A stretch of 64,000 nt of DNA from Haliclona indistincta (lineage: Eukaryota > Porifera > Demospongiae > Haplosclerida > Chalinidae). Position numbers and translations under genes: made by a program. Location of the stretch: NCBI GenBank assembly GCA_964017065.1, contig OZ024785.1, positions 2,623,142 to 2,687,141 of the forward strand, written 5' to 3'. The notes below the pieces were generated by a model that was not told where the DNA came from, searched no databases, and saw only the letters and a list, made by a program, of their open reading frames with translations. Of the stretch, positions 63,546 through 64,000 are shown piece after piece (positions within the stretch are counted from its first letter, which is position 1; each line of letters begins with the position of its first letter).

Positions 63546-63869
63546 GCTGGCTTTCATAATAGCTTTTGCTAGTTGGTCTTTTGCCTGTATGCTCTTGTTC
63601 TAGCATCAAACATTTGGAAAAAGTGCATTATTCGCGCTGATGCAAGAATGATGGGGTGAGTTTTGTAAGCCCAAAACTGCTACAGGTCTGATGATGATAG
63701 ACAGTGTTTGGCAATTGGCAGTGTGAGCCGTTGTCGTCTCCCGATCTGCCTCTTCTAATAGCGGTGTTTGCTACTTACATCCATATGGTTCATCCTAGAA
63801 ACTTTCTGTGCTACCAAATTGTTTAAAAACTTTCCTTAGCAACCACTATACCAACACACTGATAAACTT
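63546..63869. other. Intergenic, nothing recognised
   Basis: No gene or repeat identified between the retrotransposon remnant and the array-spacer copy at the edge. Confidence 0.4.
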
Positions 63870-64000
63870 ATGACAGCTTCATACGATGAAGAAGAGCGAA
63901 TTCACATAGAAAATATGGTGAAGCAGCTGAAAGAAAAGCAAATGAAGTTGTCGCTCACGTATGTTCCATTTCAAGACTCTAACATATAAAGACTAAAAAA
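63870..64000. repeat. Copy of the zinc-finger array spacer at window edge
   Basis: CTTCATACGATGAAGAAGAGCG and the following ~100 bases (TGGTGAAG, AAAGCAAATGA, ATGTTCCATTTC, AACATATAAAGACTAAA) match 58022-58170 and 53888-54050, the DNA lying 3' of the zinc-finger genes. This suggests a further copy just right of the window. Confidence 0.7.

Overview
This is eukaryotic, animal-type DNA. Genes are split into many small exons with short GT-AG introns (often 45-100 bases), and the encoded proteins are secreted or membrane Ig/FN3 receptors and C2H2 zinc-finger proteins. The intergenic DNA is full of foldback elements, TIR elements and microsatellites. The compact introns, tandem receptor duplication and repeat types fit an early-branching marine animal, most likely a demosponge. 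That placement is inference; nothing in the window names the species.

Left half (1-33805): a cluster of ten related genes for single-pass membrane receptors. One runs on the minus strand (32-1950, cut by the window edge). Nine run on the plus strand at 3296, 5897, 9239, 12330, 17128, 19435, 23442, 27824 and 31229. All share one plan: signal peptide, Ig-like exon, FN3 exon, a second FN3-like module split by a phase-0 intron, a Cys-rich module I do not recognise (C-x(2,3)-C-x-F/Y-x(~6)-GC, then G-x-Y-x-V-x-V-x-D), a TM exon and a tyrosine-containing tail. Intron phases (1,1,1,0,1,1) are the same in every member. The first two plus-strand copies are damaged, and the copy at 27824 carries a 2-base frameshift. 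The gene at 12330 ends in two consensus ITIMs plus a TTYAEL motif. Others carry YxxM, YxN or YxxL/I motifs. Together they look like a family of signalling surface receptors with possible self/non-self or immune roles (inference).

Right half (34293-61163): six tandem minus-strand copies of one zinc-finger gene. Each has about 400 residues of lineage-specific, mostly helical N-terminal sequence over eight small exons. An acidic segment of one or two exons follows, then a single exon with 4 to 8 C2H2 fingers. Finger backbones are almost invariant while helix positions -1, 3 and 6 vary. Each copy has an E2F-like TTTCCCGCGCG element about 55-80 bases before its start codon. A 26-bp minisatellite lies beyond several of the 3' ends. 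The last copy has lost one coiled-coil exon.

Between zinc-finger copies three and four sits a 5.35-kb, almost perfectly palindromic foldback element (44350-49696). It has CACCCGGTTCGG ends, a 7-bp target duplication and inner 102-bp tandem repeats. The right flank (61200-64000) holds decayed non-LTR retrotransposon 3' ends and, at the very edge, another copy of the zinc-finger intergenic segment, so the array probably continues.
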